This document shows, piece after piece, positions 35,436-44,917 of a stretch of 64,000 nucleotides of DNA. This stretch comes from Pseudomonas xantholysinigenes (GTDB lineage Bacteria; Pseudomonadota; Gammaproteobacteria; Pseudomonadales; Pseudomonadaceae). The notes beneath the pieces are model-generated. The model was not told where the DNA came from. It ran no database searches and worked only from the letters and a program-made list of their open reading frames with translations. The stretch covers positions 434,001 to 498,000 of the forward strand of contig NZ_CP077095.1 in assembly GCF_014268885.2 (NCBI RefSeq), written 5' to 3'. The position numbers and the translations under genes were made by a program. Within the stretch, counting starts at the first letter, position 1; every line of letters begins with the position of its first letter.

Positions 35436-37427
35436 TCACGCGCCAGATGAGGTCGGGGTTTGTGCGGGAACATTCCTGCTGAGCAGGGCGAGCAGCTGAG
35501 ATTTTTCCTCTGCGCTCAACTCGCTTTGACGTGCTTTCCTGAGCAGATGTTCCAGGCTGCGCTCGCGTTGGCGGGCGGACAAGCTAGTTATAGTGTCGAA
35601 AAACTGTTGTTCAAGGTTGTCGGCATCGATCAACCATTCCTTTTCGGCCAGGGCGCGCAGCAGGCGGCCCTGTTCGGTCCCGTGCCAGCGTGCGATCAGT
35701 TGCATTGAGCTTAGCTTAGGATTCTTCTGCGCGGCTTCGATCAGCGCCACCAGCAACTGGCTGTACAGTTGTTCTTCGTCGGCGAAGTGGCTGGCGTCCT
35801 CGACCTTGCCGGCCAGCAACGGGTGATGCAGCAGGGTGCGCAGCGCCGACAGGGTCGGCGGCTCAACCGGCGCCGGTACCCGGGGCGGTGCTTCGCCGCG
35901 TTGGCCGTCACGCTGCCAGGGCTTGCCGCCTTTCTTGTCCCAGGGCTTGCCGTCCCACTGCTTCTTGCCGCCGCCCTTGTTCGGTGTCCAGGGGCGTTGC
36001 TCTGGTTGATGCGCGGCGTAGTCGGGCTGGTACGCCTGCTCGGCATAGTCCGGCGTGTAGCTGGCCATGGCGTCGTAGTCGTAGCCGGGGTCGTAGTCGG
36101 GCACCTGGCTGGGAGCTGGCGCCTGTTGCGCCAGTTGCTCCATCTGCTGCGGGTCGAGGCCGGTGATGTCCTTCAGGCGGTTGCGCATCAACTGGCGCAG
36201 GTTGGCGCCCGGCACCTGCTCGATCAGCGGCGCGGCCAGGGTCACCATGTGTGCCTTGCCTTCCAGCGAGCGCGGGTCGGCTTCGTTGCTCAGTTGCTCG
36301 AAGAAGTAATCGGCCAACGGCTGGGCGTGCTGGTTGATGCGGGCCTGGAAGGCGTCGGTGCCTTCGGCGCGGACCAGGCTGTCCGGATCCTCGCCCTCGG
36401 GCAGGAACAGGAACCGTGCGCGCCGGCCGTCCTGCAGGCTCGACAGGGTCGATTCCAGGGCACGCCAGGCCGCCTTGCGCCCGGCCTGGTCGCCGTCGAA
36501 ACAGAACAATACGCTGGGTACCACGCGGAACAGGCGCTTGAGGTGCTCCTCGCTGGTGGCCGTGCCGAGGGTCGCCACGGCGTTGCGCAGGCCTTGCTGG
36601 GCCAGGGCGATGACGTCCATGTAGCCTTCGACCACGATGACTTCGTCGAGGTTGCGGTTGTGCTTGCGTGCCTCGTACAGGCCGTACAGCTCCTGGCCTT
36701 TGTGGAACACCGGGGTTTCCGGCGAGTTCAGGTACTTGGGCTTGTCGTCGCCCAGCACCCGGCCACCGAAAGCGATCACCCGGCCGCGGCTGTCGCGGAT
36801 GGGGAACATCACCCGGTCGCGGAAGCGGTCGTAACGCTTGCCGCTCTCGGCGTTCTCGATCAGCAGGCCGGCGTCGATCATCACTTTTTGTTGCAGCGTG
36901 TCGGCGCCCAGGTGCTTGAGCAGGTTATCCCAGCCCGGCGGGGCGAAGCCCAGGCCGAAGTCGCGGGCGATCTCGCCGGACAGGCCGCGACCCTTGAGGT
37001 AGTCCACCGCCGCCTTGCGGGTGGGGTGGCCGCGCAGGGCCTGGCGATAGAACTCGCTGGCCGCTTCGAGCAGCGGGTACAGCGGCGAATCGGTTGGCTG
37101 GCGCGGCTTCTGCCCGCGACGGCCTTCCTCGCGCGGCACCTCCATGCCCGCGGCGCGGGCCAGTTCCTCGACGGCCTGGGGGAAATCCAGGTTGTCGTGG
37201 TCCATGATGAAACCCAGCGCGTTGCCGCCGGCGCCGCAGCCGAAGCAGTAGTAGAACTGCTTGTCGGGGCTGACGGTGAAGGAGGGGGATTTCTCCTTGT
37301 GGAACGGACAGCAGGCGGACAGGTTCTTGCCGGTCTTCTTCAGCTGGACACGCGAACTCACCACGTCGACGATGTCGGTGCGGTTCAGGAGGTCATCGAT
37401 GAAGCTCTGGGGAATCAGCCCGGCCAT
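35436..37427 (-). CDS. dnaG: DNA primase DnaG
   Basis: 663 residues from the ATG at 37427. N-terminal zinc ribbon C40, H43, C61, C64 (CCPFH ... CFGC), a TOPRIM catalytic core (VVEGYMDVIAL, CFDGDQAGRKAAWRAL) and a C-terminal helicase-interaction domain. The ~100-residue linker (450-540) is rich in Tyr, Gln, Pro and Gly/Lys, common in Pseudomonas DnaG. It synthesises the RNA primers of replication. Confidence 0.97.
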   Translation of the reverse strand: MAGLIPQSFIDDLLNRTDIVDVVSSRVQLKKTGKNLSACCPFHKEKSPSFTVSPDKQFYYCFGCGAGGNALGFIMDHDNLDFPQAVEELARAAGMEVPREEGRRGQKPRQPTDSPLYPLLEAASEFYRQALRGHPTRKAAVDYLKGRGLSGEIARDFGLGFAPPGWDNLLKHLGADTLQQKVMIDAGLLIENAESGKRYDRFRDRVMFPIRDSRGRVIAFGGRVLGDDKPKYLNSPETPVFHKGQELYGLYEARKHNRNLDEVIVVEGYMDVIALAQQGLRNAVATLGTATSEEHLKRLFRVVPSVLFCFDGDQAGRKAAWRALESTLSSLQDGRRARFLFLPEGEDPDSLVRAEGTDAFQARINQHAQPLADYFFEQLSNEADPRSLEGKAHMVTLAAPLIEQVPGANLRQLMRNRLKDITGLDPQQMEQLAQQAPAPSQVPDYDPGYDYDAMASYTPDYAEQAYQPDYAAHQPEQRPWTPNKGGGKKQWDGKPWDKKGGKPWQRDGQRGEAPPRVPAPVEPPTLSALRTLLHHPLLAGKVEDASHFADEEQLYSQLLVALIEAAQKNPKLSSMQLIARWHGTEQGRLLRALAEKEWLIDADNLEQQFFDTITSLSARQRERSLEHLLRKARQSELSAEEKSQLLALLSRNVPAQTPTSSGA

Positions 37428-37659
37428 GGCAGTCTCGTCATCTGGCAACTGGCAAGTCTAAACGCTTGTGCGCGGGTTTTGGCGTGAGGTGTCGCTAGGA
37501 AGAGGTGTTGTGCTCGTCACCAGCCCGCAAGGGGCTCGTCAGAAAGGACGTGCACGCCTGGTCAAAGACCAGTTCTGACGTGTTGTGGCAGGTTGCCCAT
37601 GGCTTTTGCCGGGGCACCCAAGGCGCATGGCCAAGGGCTTGAAGCGACCACTGCCATCA

Positions 37660-37678
37660 GCCCGGCACGAAGCCGGGC
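37660..37678 (-). terminator. Hairpin between rpsU and dnaG, possible partial terminator
   Basis: GCCCGGC-ACGAA-GCCGGGC, a perfect 7-base stem about 30 bases after the rpsU stop, without a T run. E. coli has a partial terminator at the same place that lets rpsU exceed dnaG in mRNA; function here is inferred from that. Confidence 0.45.
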
Positions 37679-37708
37679 GGGGCAGAAGCTTTGCGTAGAA
37701 CGGCTGTA

Positions 37709-37924
37709 TTAGTACAGACGAACGGCGCGGCGCTGTTCGCGCTGAACCTTCTTGGCGTGACGCTTTACAGCGGCAGCGGCTTTGCGCTTGCGCTCGGCGG
37801 TCGGCTTCTCGTAAAACTCGCGGCTACGAACTTCAGCCAGTACACCGGCTTTTTCGCAGGAGCGCTTGAAACGACGCAGAGCTACGTCGAAGGGTTCGTT
37901 CTCTTTAACTTTGACGGCTGGCAT
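37709..37924 (-). CDS. rpsU: 30S ribosomal protein S21
   Basis: 71 residues, the family's standard length, strongly basic ([35 protein letters not shown]). First gene of the rpsU-dnaG-rpoD operon and divergent from tsaD across 205 bases. There are 281 bases between it and dnaG. Confidence 0.97.
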   Translation of the reverse strand: MPAVKVKENEPFDVALRRFKRSCEKAGVLAEVRSREFYEKPTAERKRKAAAAVKRHAKKVQREQRRAVRLY

Positions 37925-38129
37925 CCAGGGCTACCTTAATTCATTACCGGGGTAGACGTGCTCCTGGCAAAACATAAGGTGTGCTGGAGAACGTCGGTTT
38001 TCAAGGGTTGCGGATGTTAACCCTTAGCTGGCCGGAATGCAAAGCCTCTGATCGAAAACCGCTGGTCGGCACAGGGTACGGGGACTATCATGCGCGCCTT
38101 CGAATTCAGCCTCGACAAGGCACGGACCC

Positions 38130-39155
38130 ATGCTAGTACTGGGATTGGAAACATCCTGCGACGAAACTGGCGTCGCATTATACGACAGTGAACGCGGTCT
38201 GCTGGCCGACGCGCTGTTCAGCCAGATCGACCTGCACCGCGCCTATGGCGGCGTGGTGCCCGAGCTCGCCTCGCGTGATCACGTCAAGCGCATGCTGCCG
38301 TTGATCCGCCAGGTGCTGCAGGAGGCCGACTGCGTCGCCACCGAGATCGACGCCATCGCCTACACCGCGGGCCCCGGCCTGGTCGGCGCCTTGCTGGTGG
38401 GGGCTTCCTGCGCCCAGGCGCTGGCCTTTGCCTGGGATATCCCGGCGCTCGGCGTGCACCATATGGAAGGCCACTTGCTGGCGCCGATGCTCGAGGAGCA
38501 ACCACCGCAATTCCCGTTCGTCGCTTTGTTGGTGTCGGGCGGCCACACCCAGTTGGTGCGGGTCGATGGCATCGGTCAATACGAGCTGCTGGGCGAAAGC
38601 CTGGACGACGCCGCTGGCGAGGCCTTCGACAAGACCGCCAAGCTGATCGGCCTCAATTACCCCGGTGGCCCCGAGATCGCTCGCCTGGCCGAGCAGGGCA
38701 CGCCCGGACGCTTCGTCTTCCCGCGGCCGATGTGCGACCGGCCGGGGCTGCAGTTCAGCTTTAGCGGCCTCAAGACCTTTGCCCTGAATACCTGGCAGCA
38801 ATGCCGCGACGCCGGGGACGACAACGAGCAAACCCGTTGCGACGTGTCGCTGGCGTTCCAGCAGGCGGTGGTGGAGACTCTGACCTTCAAGTGCAAGCGT
38901 GCGCTCAAGCAGACCGGCCTCAAGCGCCTAGTCATCGCCGGTGGCGTGAGTGCCAACAAGGCGCTGCGCCTGTCGCTGGAAGAAATGCTGGCGAGCATCA
39001 AGGGCAACGTCTATTACGCTCGGCCACGTTTTTGCACCGACAACGGCGCGATGATCGCCTATGCCGGTTGCCAGCGTCTGCTGGCGGGGCAGCGGCAAGA
39101 CCTGGCGATCAGCGTGCAGCCGCGCTGGCCAATGGAGCAGTTGCCGGCCGTCTGA
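38130..39155 (+). CDS. tsaD: tRNA N6-threonylcarbamoyladenosine transferase TsaD
   Basis: 341 residues. Metal-binding histidines H111 and H115 (HHMEGH), and ASKHA-fold nucleotide motifs [20 protein letters not shown] and [13 protein letters not shown]. Acts with TsaB, TsaC and TsaE to make t6A37 in ANN-decoding tRNAs. Divergent from rpsU, a classic gamma-proteobacterial arrangement. Confidence 0.98.
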   Translation: MLVLGLETSCDETGVALYDSERGLLADALFSQIDLHRAYGGVVPELASRDHVKRMLPLIRQVLQEADCVATEIDAIAYTAGPGLVGALLVGASCAQALAFAWDIPALGVHHMEGHLLAPMLEEQPPQFPFVALLVSGGHTQLVRVDGIGQYELLGESLDDAAGEAFDKTAKLIGLNYPGGPEIARLAEQGTPGRFVFPRPMCDRPGLQFSFSGLKTFALNTWQQCRDAGDDNEQTRCDVSLAFQQAVVETLTFKCKRALKQTGLKRLVIAGGVSANKALRLSLEEMLASIKGNVYYARPRFCTDNGAMIAYAGCQRLLAGQRQDLAISVQPRWPMEQLPAV

Positions 39156-39182
39156 AACCAGGCCGGGCCCAGGCGGGCGTCA

Positions 39183-39752
39183 TTAGAAATGGCGTTCGCG
39201 CCCGGCGAACAGGTCGCGCAGGTTGTTGCGGTGGCGCCAGACGATCAGCAGGGTCAGCACGGTCATCGGCAACAGCGCCTCGGGCTCGCGCCAGGCCAGT
39301 AGCGGCAGGGTCAGTGGCGTGGCGATCAGTGCCGCCAGCGAGCTGGTGCGGGTGAGGTAGAACGTCAGCAGCCAGGCACCGATGGCCAGCAGCGCGGCCG
39401 GGAAGTACAGGGCCATGAGCATGCCGGCGGCCGTGGCCACGCCCTTGCCGCCCTGGAAGCGGAAGTAGATCGGGAACAGGTGGCCGAGCACCGCGCAGAC
39501 GCCAACCCAGGCCTGCTCTTGCTGGTCAAGGCCGGCCAGGCGTGCCAGCAGCACGGGCAACATGCCCTTGCACAGGTCGCCGAGCAGCGTCAGGATCGCC
39601 AGTTTGCGGCCGGCCAGGCGTAGCATGTTGGTCGCGCCGGCATTGCCGGAACCGCTGGAGCGCGGGTCGGGGCTGCCGCTGAGGCGGCTCAGGACGATGG
39701 CGAAGGACAGAGAGCCGAGCAGGTAGGCAAGCAGCGCCAGTGACCAAAACAT
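39183..39752 (-). CDS. plsY: Acyl-phosphate glycerol-3-phosphate acyltransferase PlsY
   Basis: 189 residues, polytopic inner-membrane protein (about five helices). Family motifs [12 protein letters not shown] and [14 protein letters not shown] bind acyl phosphate and glycerol 3-phosphate. Makes lysophosphatidic acid for phospholipids. Converges on tsaD with only 27 bases between stops and is divergent from folB. Confidence 0.97.
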   Translation of the reverse strand: MFWSLALLAYLLGSLSFAIVLSRLSGSPDPRSSGSGNAGATNMLRLAGRKLAILTLLGDLCKGMLPVLLARLAGLDQQEQAWVGVCAVLGHLFPIYFRFQGGKGVATAAGMLMALYFPAALLAIGAWLLTFYLTRTSSLAALIATPLTLPLLAWREPEALLPMTVLTLLIVWRHRNNLRDLFAGRERHF

Positions 39753-39826
39753 GCTAACTATTCCGGGCGAGGACGCCCTGATTCTAACGGCGCCCGTCGC
39801 CCTTGTCGTGCTGTGGAGAGAAGTGC

Positions 39827-40183
39827 TTGGACAGAGTGTTCATCGAAGGCCTGGAAGTCGATACCGTCATCGGTGCCTATGACTGGGAGCGGGATATTCG
39901 CCAGTGCCTGCGCCTGGACCTGAGTTTCGCCTGGGACAACCGTCCTGCCGCCGCCGGTGACGACCTGTCGCTGGCGCTGGACTATGCCAGTGTGTCGGCA
40001 CGGGTCCAGGCATTCGCCGAGCAGGCGCGCTTCGAGCTGGTCGAGACCTTCGCCGAGCGCCTGGTCGCGGTGCTGATGGCCGAGTTCAACATCCCCTGGG
40101 TACGCCTGAAATTGACCAAGCCGGGCGCGGTACCGGCCGCCCGCGGTGGTGTCGGCGTGGAGATCGAGCGCGGATGTCTCTGA
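39827..40183 (+). CDS. folB: Dihydroneopterin aldolase FolB
   Basis: 118 residues from a TTG at 39827 with GGAGAG upstream; this matches the usual start [21 protein letters not shown] longer frame from 39803 would add eight non-homologous residues. Converts dihydroneopterin to 6-hydroxymethyl-dihydropterin in folate synthesis; the active-site lysine is in [11 protein letters not shown]. Overlaps folK by 10 bases. Confidence 0.94.
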   Translation: MDRVFIEGLEVDTVIGAYDWERDIRQCLRLDLSFAWDNRPAAAGDDLSLALDYASVSARVQAFAEQARFELVETFAERLVAVLMAEFNIPWVRLKLTKPGAVPAARGGVGVEIERGCL

Positions 40184-40683
40184 GCACGGTTTACCTCGGG
40201 CTGGGCAGCAACATTGATCGCCAGCGGCACCTGTGCGCCGGCCTCGATGCGCTGGCTGGAATCCTGACGGGCATGCAGTGTTCGGCGGTGTTCGAGAGCC
40301 AGGCGGTGGGGATCAAGAGCGGTCCCTTCTACAATCTGGTGGTGCGCGGCCAGACCGAGCTGCCGCTGCTGGAGTTCGACCGCAAGCTCAAGTTCATCGA
40401 GGCCGACAATGGCCGCTACGCGCCGGATCGCAAGGGTTTGCCCTTGGATATCGACGTGCTGATGTACGACGACCTGCTGGGCACTTTCAATGGTTTGGTG
40501 CTGCCCCGCGCGGAGATCCTGAAGAACGCCTTCGTGCTCTGGCCATTGTCGCTGCTGGCACCGGAGCTGGTGCATCCGGGGGCGGGCAAGGCCATGGCGC
40601 AGCTGTGGAAAGAGGCCAGCATCGACCAGGTGCTGGCACCGGTGCCGTTCGAATGGCAAGGGCGACAGCTGACCCCAATCTGA
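40174..40683 (+). CDS. folK: 2-amino-4-hydroxy-6-hydroxymethyldihydropteridine pyrophosphokinase FolK
   Basis: 169 residues. N-terminal motif VYLGLGSNIDRQRHL and the catalytic LPLDIDVLMYDD. Transfers pyrophosphate from ATP to 6-hydroxymethyldihydropterin, the step after FolB. Translationally coupled to folB and followed by a REP doublet. Confidence 0.93.
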   Translation: MSLSTVYLGLGSNIDRQRHLCAGLDALAGILTGMQCSAVFESQAVGIKSGPFYNLVVRGQTELPLLEFDRKLKFIEADNGRYAPDRKGLPLDIDVLMYDDLLGTFNGLVLPRAEILKNAFVLWPLSLLAPELVHPGAGKAMAQLWKEASIDQVLAPVPFEWQGRQLTPI

Positions 40684-40713
40684 TCGGGCATATCTTCGGT
40701 ACTGATGGCCCTT

Positions 40714-40775
40714 TTGCGGGCAAGCCCGCTCCCACAGGGGCATGCATGGCTGTGGGAGCGGGCTTGCCCGCGAAT
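40714..40775. repeat. Inverted pair of TGTGGGAGCGGG REP elements
   Basis: Left arm 40714-40737 (TTGCGGGCAAGCCCGCTCCC...) and right arm 40750-40774 (CTGTGGGAGCGGGCTTGCCC...) are near-perfect complements around a 12-base loop. Lies between the convergent folK and cca genes, so it may protect both 3' ends. Confidence 0.92.
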
Positions 40776-40785
40776 GGACCTGCCG

Positions 40786-41889
40786 TCATCGATTCCTGTA
40801 GGCCATCAGTGCTTTCAAGCGTTCGGCCTTGAGCGCTTCGCCCAGCGCCTGGCCACTCAACCCACTATCCATCAATGGCTTGACGTCTACCGCCCGGGCT
40901 GTGGTTGCCGCGCCTCGCAGATATTCTGCCTGTGGATAACCCTGGTCCTCCGGCAAGGCGCCCATCCTGCATGTTTCGATGAATTCCTCGAAGCGTTGCG
41001 GGCGTCGATACACATCGAACTTCTGCAGCATTTCCAGCAGCTCGGCAGGCGCCAGTTCCAGTGCCTGGTCGGCTCGGTCGGCCCATTCACCGATCAGCAC
41101 GGCCAGTTCCTGGCATTCACGCGGGGCCTTGAAGCGCTGATTGATTGCCTTGATCGCAGCCGACGCCAGGCCGCGTAGCAAGCACGCCCAGCGCACCGCC
41201 AGGGATTGCTGGTGTTGCGCAGCTTGATGCAGCGTGATCAGCGAGTCGCTGTTGTGCATCAGCTCCGGCATTAGTTCTTGCAGTGCGCCGCAACTGTGCA
41301 GCACCTGGATGAACACCTGTGGCTCGCTCTCCAGCAATGCCCGTTCGATTTCCTTCCAGCTGCGCTCGGCTGTCAGCGCCTGCAATTCGCCTGACTCAGC
41401 GATCTGCCGCATCAGCTTCAGGGTGTCGTCAGCGACGCGAAAGCCCAGGGGCGCGTAGCGGGCCGCAAAGCGGGCAACACGCAGCACGCGCAGGGGATCT
41501 TCGGCGAACGCCGGGGAAACATGACGCAGGATGCGTGCATCCAGGTCCTGCTTGCCGTGGTAGGGGTCATACAGTGTGCCCTGTTCGTCCTCGGCCATGG
41601 CGTTGATGGTCAGGTCGCGGCGGATCAGGTCTTCCTCGAGGGTGACCTCAGGGCTGGCATGGAAGGTGAACCCGCCGTAACCGCGCCCGCTCTTGCGCTC
41701 GGTACGGGCCAGGGCATATTCCTCGCCGGTTTTCGGGTGGATGAACACCGGGAAGTCGGCGCCCACCGGGCGAAAGCCCTGGGCCTGCATCTGTTCGACC
41801 GTGGCGCCGACCACCAGCCAATCGATATCGCTGACCGGACGACCGAGCAAGCGGTCGCGCACGGCGCCGCCAACTTTGTAGATCTGCAT
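40786..41889 (-). CDS. cca: CCA tRNA nucleotidyltransferase
   Basis: 367 residues. Class II nucleotidyltransferase head: [13 protein letters not shown], catalytic D21 and D23 (DIDW), then [12 protein letters not shown] and [11 protein letters not shown]. The protein ends without the C-terminal HD phosphohydrolase domain found in the 412-residue E. coli enzyme, normal for Pseudomonas. Adds or repairs the 3' CCA of tRNAs. Confidence 0.95.
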   Translation of the reverse strand: MQIYKVGGAVRDRLLGRPVSDIDWLVVGATVEQMQAQGFRPVGADFPVFIHPKTGEEYALARTERKSGRGYGGFTFHASPEVTLEEDLIRRDLTINAMAEDEQGTLYDPYHGKQDLDARILRHVSPAFAEDPLRVLRVARFAARYAPLGFRVADDTLKLMRQIAESGELQALTAERSWKEIERALLESEPQVFIQVLHSCGALQELMPELMHNSDSLITLHQAAQHQQSLAVRWACLLRGLASAAIKAINQRFKAPRECQELAVLIGEWADRADQALELAPAELLEMLQKFDVYRRPQRFEEFIETCRMGALPEDQGYPQAEYLRGAATTARAVDVKPLMDSGLSGQALGEALKAERLKALMAYRNR

Positions 41890-41946
41890 GTGAAACCTCC
41901 ATTACTGGCCACAGGATACCCTGTCGCCGGTAATGGAGGTGGCTGG

Positions 41947-43515
41947 CTAGAGGTGGTGTACCACGGCCAGGTCCATGCGCCCGTAGTCGCCGGCCTCGCC
42001 ATGTTCGCCGCGGGGCGGCATGTGGTGGGTCTTCATCACCTGGTCGCCTTGTACGGTTTCCAGGTGGATGTCGAAGCCCCACAGGCGGTGCAGGTGCTTG
42101 AGCACCTCTTCGGTGGAGTCGCCCAGGGGCTTGCGGTTGTGTTGCTGGTGGCGCAGGGTCAGTGAGCGATCGCCGCGGCGGTCGATGCTCCAGATCTGCA
42201 CATTGGGTTCGCGGTTGCCAAGGTTGTACTGCGCGGCCAGTTGCTCGCGGATGGTGCGGTAGCCGTCTTCGTCATGGATCGCCGGTACCAGCAGGTCGTC
42301 GCGCTGGTCGTCGTCGAGGATGCTGAACAGCTTGAGGTCGCGCATCACCTTGGGTGACAGGTACTGCAGGATGAAGCTTTCGTCCTTGAAGCTGCTCATG
42401 GCGAACTTGATGGTCGACAGCCAGTCGCTGCCGGCGATGTCGGGGAACCAGCGGCGGTCTTCTTCGGTGGGGTTCTCGCACATGCGCCGGATGTCGGTGT
42501 ACATGGCGAAGCCCAGGGCATAGGGGTTGATGCCGCTGTAGTAGGGGCTGTCGAAACCTGGCTGGAACACCACGCTGGTGTGCGACTGCAGGAACTCCAT
42601 CATGAAGCCTTCGGTGATCAGGCCTTCGTCGTACAGGTCGTTCATCAGGGTGTAGTGCCAGAACGTCGCCCAGCCTTCGTTCATCACCTGGGTCTGGCGC
42701 TGTGGATAGAAATACTGGGCGATCTTGCGCACGATGCGCACCACCTCGCGTTGCCAGGGCTCCAGCAACGGCGCGTGTTTTTCGATGAAGTAGAGGATGT
42801 TTTCCTGGGGTTCGGCGGGGAAACGCGCATCGTCCCGCTCGCCGGCTTTTTCCGAGCCCTTGGGGATGGTGCGCCACAGGTCGTTGATCTGCTTTTGCAG
42901 GTGCTCTTCGCGTTCTTTCTGCCGGCGCCGCTCTTCCTCGGCGGAAATCGGGTAGGGGCGTTTGTAGCGGTCCACGCCATAGTTCATCAGGGCGTGGCAG
43001 GAGTCGATCAGGTCCTCGACCGCATCGATGCCGTGGCGCTCCTCGCATTGGGCGATGTACTGCTTGGCGAACACCAGGTAGTCGATGATCGAACTGGCGT
43101 CGGTCCAGGTGCGGAACAGGTAGTTGCCCTTGAAGAAACTGTTATGGCCGTAGCAGGCGTGGGCAATCACCAGTGCCTGCATGCACATGGTGTTCTCTTC
43201 CATCAGGTAGGCGATGCACGGATCGGAGTTGATCACGATCTCGTAGGCCAGGCCCATCTGCCCGCGGCTGTAGGATTTTTCGGTGCTGAGGAACTGCTTG
43301 CCATAGGACCAGTGGTGATAGCCCAGCGGCATGCCCACCGAGGCGTAGGCGTCCATCATCTGCTCGGCGGTGATCACTTCGATCTGGTTGGGGTAGGTGT
43401 CCAGGGCGTAGCGCGCGGCCAGGCGGCTGATCTCGCGGTCGTAGGTCTGGATCAGCTCGAAGGTCCACTCGGAGCCCGTGGAAATGGGTTGGCGTCGCTG
43501 TTCTCTGGCGGTCAT
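41947..43515 (-). CDS. SpoVR family protein
   Basis: 522 residues, full length for the family; conserved stretches [40 protein letters not shown] and [17 protein letters not shown]. Biochemical role unknown. Its ATG overlaps the yeaH stop (ATGA) and it is the last gene of prkA-yeaH-spoVR, a stress and stationary-phase cluster that travels together in many bacteria (yeaG, yeaH, ycgB in E. coli). Confidence 0.95.
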   Translation of the reverse strand: MTAREQRRQPISTGSEWTFELIQTYDREISRLAARYALDTYPNQIEVITAEQMMDAYASVGMPLGYHHWSYGKQFLSTEKSYSRGQMGLAYEIVINSDPCIAYLMEENTMCMQALVIAHACYGHNSFFKGNYLFRTWTDASSIIDYLVFAKQYIAQCEERHGIDAVEDLIDSCHALMNYGVDRYKRPYPISAEEERRRQKEREEHLQKQINDLWRTIPKGSEKAGERDDARFPAEPQENILYFIEKHAPLLEPWQREVVRIVRKIAQYFYPQRQTQVMNEGWATFWHYTLMNDLYDEGLITEGFMMEFLQSHTSVVFQPGFDSPYYSGINPYALGFAMYTDIRRMCENPTEEDRRWFPDIAGSDWLSTIKFAMSSFKDESFILQYLSPKVMRDLKLFSILDDDQRDDLLVPAIHDEDGYRTIREQLAAQYNLGNREPNVQIWSIDRRGDRSLTLRHQQHNRKPLGDSTEEVLKHLHRLWGFDIHLETVQGDQVMKTHHMPPRGEHGEAGDYGRMDLAVVHHL

Positions 43516-44783
43516 GTGGCTAACCTGCGCTGGAAGAGTTCACGGAAGACCGGGTAGATATCGCCGGCCGATACCAACTGTTGCTGGGCGAAAGTGTCGG
43601 GGTAGGCTTCGCCGATACGTTCGTATTCGTACCAGAGCGCCTGGTGTTCGCGTGGGGTGATCTCGACATAAGTGTAGTACTGCACGTGCGGCATGATCTG
43701 GTTGGCCAGGATGTCGCGGCAGATCGGCGAGTCGTCGTTCCAGTTGTCGCCGTCGGAGGCCTGGGCGGCATAGATGTTCCAGTCGCTGGCCGGATAGCGC
43801 TCGGCCATGACCTCCTGCATCAGCTTGAGGGCACTGGAGACGATGGTGCCGCCGGTCTCGCGGGAGTAGAAGAATTCTTCCTCGTCGACTTCGCGCGCGC
43901 TGGTGTGGTGGCGGATGAATACCACCTCGATGCGGTCGTAGTTCCGCTTGAGGAACAGGTACAGCAGGATGAAGAAGCGCTTGGCGATGTCCTTGGTAGC
44001 CTGGGTCATCGAGCCGGACACGTCCATCAGGCAGAACATCACCGCCTTGGAGCTGGGGTTGGGCTGCTTGACCAGCAGGTTGTACTTGAGGTCGAAGGTG
44101 TCGAGGAACGGCAGGCGGTTGATTCGCGCCTTGAGGCGTTCGATCTCGGCCTCGGTGTCCTGGATATCGGTGAAGTTGTCGGGTTCTTCGACCTTCAGCC
44201 GGGCCAGTTCCTTCTGCGCCTCGCGCAGCAGCGCGCGGCTGCTGCCGGTCAGGGCGATGCGCCGGGCGTGGGCCGAGCGCAAGGTGCGGACGATGTTGAT
44301 GCGCGAGGGGTTGCCTTCGTTGGCGATACCGGCCCGCACGGTCTTGAAGGTGTCGGCGCCGGTCAGGTGGCGCTTGACCAGGTTGGGCAGCTCCAGGTCC
44401 TCGAACATGAATTCGAGGAACTCCTCCTGGGTGATCTGGAACACGAAATCGTCCATGCCCTCGCCGGAATTGCCGGCCTTGCCACGACCTCCGCCTCCGC
44501 CACCACCTTGGGGGCGGGCGATGTGTTCGCCGGCGGTGAACTCCTTGTTGCCGGGGTGGACGATGGTCTGCTTGCCGCCGCGACCGTGGTGCAGCACCGG
44601 TTCGTCGATGTCGCGTCCCGGGATGCTGATCTGCTCGCCATGTTCCATGTCCATGATGGAGCGGCGGCTCACGGCCTCTTCGACGGCCTTCTTGATGTGT
44701 TCACGGTAACGCCGCAGGAAGCGCTGGCGATTGACCGTGCTCTTGTTCTTGCCGTTCAGGCGTCGGTCGATTACGTAGCTCAT
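43512..44783 (-). CDS. YeaH/DUF444 family protein (von Willebrand A-like)
   Basis: 423 residues from the ATG at 44783 (GGAGGAACC ribosome binding site). A MIDAS-type metal motif DVSGSM (~255) within a VWA-like fold, and a Gly-rich, highly charged linker ([16 protein letters not shown]). Partner of the PrkA kinase; the exact function is unknown. Overlaps spoVR by 4 bases. Confidence 0.94.
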   Translation of the reverse strand: MSYVIDRRLNGKNKSTVNRQRFLRRYREHIKKAVEEAVSRRSIMDMEHGEQISIPGRDIDEPVLHHGRGGKQTIVHPGNKEFTAGEHIARPQGGGGGGGRGKAGNSGEGMDDFVFQITQEEFLEFMFEDLELPNLVKRHLTGADTFKTVRAGIANEGNPSRINIVRTLRSAHARRIALTGSSRALLREAQKELARLKVEEPDNFTDIQDTEAEIERLKARINRLPFLDTFDLKYNLLVKQPNPSSKAVMFCLMDVSGSMTQATKDIAKRFFILLYLFLKRNYDRIEVVFIRHHTSAREVDEEEFFYSRETGGTIVSSALKLMQEVMAERYPASDWNIYAAQASDGDNWNDDSPICRDILANQIMPHVQYYTYVEITPREHQALWYEYERIGEAYPDTFAQQQLVSAGDIYPVFRELFQRRLAT

Positions 44784-44803
44784 GGTTCCTCCGGTGACTG
44801 GAT

Positions 44804-44916
44804 GCAGCTGCAAGCCTCAAGCTGCAAGAAAGAGCAGCCACCGCTGCTGCAAGCCGCAGCGCCGACCTTGACGACGGCGCTGGACAGCTTGCAGCTTGCG
44901 GCTTGACGCTTGCCGC
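44804..44916. repeat. Long inverted repeat between prkA and yeaH
   Basis: Left arm 44804-44828 (GCAGCTGCAAGCCTCAAGCT...) pairs with the right arm 44885-44916 (CAGCTTGCAGCTTGCGGCTT...), enclosing a second smaller pairing (CCGCTGCTGC with GCGCTGG-like). Built from a CAAGCTGCAAG unit, distinct from the GGAGCGG REPs. It fills the gap between two co-directional genes and would form a large hairpin in their mRNA. Confidence 0.8.
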
Positions 44917-44917
44917 T

